From: a virus
DNA: 22,297 nucleotides
Reading direction: 5' to 3' (one strand)
IMG/VR virus record: IMGVR_UViG_3300020380_000300
Coordinates: 1-22,297 of that record
Shown: positions 21,319 to 22,297 of the stretch, piece by piece
Layout: every line of letters begins with the position of its first letter
Numbering within the stretch: the stretch's first letter is position 1
Program-made: the position numbers and the translations under genes
The notes under the pieces: generated by a model
Database searches by the model: none
Told to the model about the DNA's origin: nothing
What the model saw: the letters and a program-made list of their open reading frames with translations, nothing else

Positions 21319-21858
21319 TTAATCTTTTTTGATGTTTAGCATGAAAAAGCAGGTTTGTAAGCATTTTGCCTGCCATTTTGCATCGTCTACAGCACTATGT
21401 AGGTCTTCTTGTACGCCTTTTCTAGGGTCAACTTCCATCATGCTGAATACAGTTCTGCTATCTCTGATTTGCCAATATGCCCAATTTGTGTGGGTATTGT
21501 GCATTTTGTATAGATTCTCAATAATGACCATATCAAATTGTGGGCCTTGACACCATATTTCGTCACAGCCTACAAGCCATTTATTAAGAGATTTTGTGAA
21601 TTCTGTTATATTAGTTCTATCTTCATCTGAAAATGCTTTGTCTCTAATATGTGGTGGTTGCTTTGCCCACCATTGTAAAGTACCATTGTCAACATCGCGA
21701 TTCATTGCAGTTTGCTCGTCAATGTCTAATTTAAAATCTAAAAAACTATGCGGTTCTTCGTTTGTGTAAGGATTAAACTTTACGCCACCCACACTGAGTA
21801 TTACTGCTTCTGGCGTAGTTGCCAAAGTTTCAATATCTATCATTGCATGGGTGGGCAT
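21319..21858 (-). CDS. dexA: DEDDh 3'-5' exonuclease, DexA-like
   Basis: The protein has 179 residues; T4 DexA is about 227. The fold is the RNase H-like exonuclease, with metal-binding Asp and Glu in MIDIETLA at about 6-13, Asp near QFDMVIIENLYK at about 107-118, and HSAVDDAKWQAK at about 152-163, giving the DEDDh pattern. It should degrade single-stranded DNA or RNA from the 3' end; DexA-type enzymes in T4 act in nucleic-acid breakdown and mutant selection, but the role here is inferred. It follows the small gene at 21861-22043 by two bases, with AAGGA as a ribosome site, and so is probably expressed from the 22.07 kb promoter. It lacks a transmembrane segment. Confidence 0.87.
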   Translation of the reverse strand: MPTHAMIDIETLATTPEAVILSVGGVKFNPYTNEEPHSFLDFKLDIDEQTAMNRDVDNGTLQWWAKQPPHIRDKAFSDEDRTNITEFTKSLNKWLVGCDEIWCQGPQFDMVIIENLYKMHNTHTNWAYWQIRDSRTVFSMMEVDPRKGVQEDLHSAVDDAKWQAKCLQTCFFMLNIKKD

Positions 21859-21860
21859 AA

Positions 21861-22043
21861 TTATTTTGTTCCTTGTAGTTTGTATTGTCCAAACAATTTG
21901 CTAAAAAGAATAGATGCTTCGTCATCAGTAAGTTGTGGCTCACTCCAAGCGGATCTTTCCTCAATATTCATTTGACGCCATTTAGTGTAATTAGTATCAA
22001 AAGATTCTTTGCTATCGTATTGGAATTGAAATTGGTCACTCAT
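21861..22043 (-). CDS. Small 60-residue hypothetical protein
   Basis: The protein has 60 residues: MSDQFQFQYDSKESFDTNYT, an acidic and aromatic start, then a helical half (TDDEASILFSKLFGQYKLQ). It has no Cys, no membrane segment and no known domain. The start has a good AGGAGT ribosome site and lies about 30 bases below a TTGACA-N17-TAAAAT promoter, so it is likely the first gene of the unit with the exonuclease. The gap to the exonuclease start is two bases. I do not recognise the family; a role with the exonuclease is only suggested by the pairing. Confidence 0.72.
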   Translation of the reverse strand: MSDQFQFQYDSKESFDTNYTKWRQMNIEERSAWSEPQLTDDEASILFSKLFGQYKLQGTK

Positions 22044-22071
22044 ATTTACTCCTAAAATTTATAATGTAATT

Positions 22072-22100
22072 ATTTTACTAAAAATTGGATACTATGTCAA
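22072..22100 (-). promoter_or_regulatory. Sigma70-like promoter of the 60-residue protein and exonuclease unit
   Basis: The minus strand has TTGACA (22100-22095), a 17-base spacer and TAAAAT (22077-22072). The -35 overlaps the end of the metallopeptidase gene. AGGAGT and the ATG at 22043 follow. Confidence 0.65.
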
Positions 22101-22297
22101 CCTTTTAAAAAACTCTTCAAATAAAGAATTTTCTAATCCATATGCTTCTTCTTCCCACGGAAGTTTATTGTAAGGTAAATTTTTAATTAATTCTTCTTGT
22201 AACTTGAATTCAAATTGTTTATTGATTAATTGTTTTGCATGAACTAATTCATGTGTTAAATTAAGTAAAAACTCTTCTCTGGTATATGCGTAATCGT
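22092..22297 (-). CDS. C-terminal part of a zinc metallopeptidase-like protein
   Basis: An open frame runs from the right edge to a TAG at 22094-22092, giving the last 67 residues; the start lies beyond the window. It contains LTHELVHAKQL, an HExxH motif whose His residues would bind zinc and whose Glu would be catalytic, and about 30 residues later PWEEEAY, which may offer the third ligand Glu. This arrangement is known from gluzincin-type and SprT/ImmA-like peptidases; I recall similar proteins in T4-like marine phages. Substrate is unknown. The -35 of the downstream promoter (TTGACA at 22095-22100) overlaps the last codons. The sequence is truncated by the window, not by mutation. Confidence 0.75.
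   Translation of the reverse strand, partial: DYAYTREEFLLNLTHELVHAKQLINKQFEFKLQEELIKNLPYNKLPWEEEAYGLENSLFEEFFKRLT

Overview
The window looks like an AT-rich marine T4-like (contractile-tailed) phage genome rather than bacterial chromosome. It carries a T4-type replication set (gp61-like primase, gp41-like DnaB helicase, a probable gp62-like clamp-loader subunit, UvsW helicase, DexA-like exonuclease), phage nucleotide metabolism (ThyX, MazG-like), several small late proteins, T4-type late promoter boxes (TATAAATA and GATAAATA), and densely packed genes with 1-11 base overlaps. Many hypothetical proteins resemble ones I know from T4-like cyanophages and pelagiphages. The sigma70-like promoters suit a Pseudomonadota or cyanobacterial host, but the host cannot be fixed from this sequence. 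No tRNA, rRNA, integrase, IS element or CRISPR array was seen.

Layout: all genes but one lie on the minus strand, so they read from high to low coordinates. From 22.3 to 18.3 kb: the end of a zinc metallopeptidase, a small protein, a DEDDh exonuclease, an AAA ATPase followed by a structured 3' RNA and hairpin, then an unexpected TonB-dependent outer-membrane receptor with its own consensus promoter. From 18.3 to 11.5 kb: a tightly overlapping 12-gene operon of uvsW, two conserved hypotheticals, apt, an MTA/SAH-nucleosidase-like gene, gp62-like, a zinc-finger protein, thyX, a 35-residue membrane protein, a mazG-like gene, a small acidic protein, and a 188-residue protein that looks like a miniature bacterial DNA polymerase III alpha palm. 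One plus-strand gene (11.1-11.5 kb) converges on this operon and is divergent from a probable virion protein gene. From 10.2 to 7.1 kb: primase, an SGNH-hydrolase-like protein and replicative helicase. From 7.1 kb to the left edge: a late region of candidate internal-head proteins, including a KxDG nucleotidyltransferase-like protein, three small genes each with its own late promoter, a coiled-coil/TM protein, a very basic protein and a large acidic protein running off the edge.

Expression appears partitioned. TTGACT-N16-TATAAT or closely related promoters precede primase, uvsW, the TonB receptor, the ATPase and the small gene at 22.0 kb. T4-late boxes precede the genes left of 7.1 kb and the 11.1 kb gene pair. 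Four promoters sit only 5-6 bases before an ATG with no Shine-Dalgarno sequence, suggesting leaderless mRNAs.

The points most worth following up are the miniature Pol III alpha-like protein with all three catalytic aspartates apparently kept, the phage-borne TonB-dependent receptor, a shared N-terminal capsid-targeting-like tag on six late proteins, the leaderless promoters, and the adjoining adenine-release and adenine-salvage enzymes.
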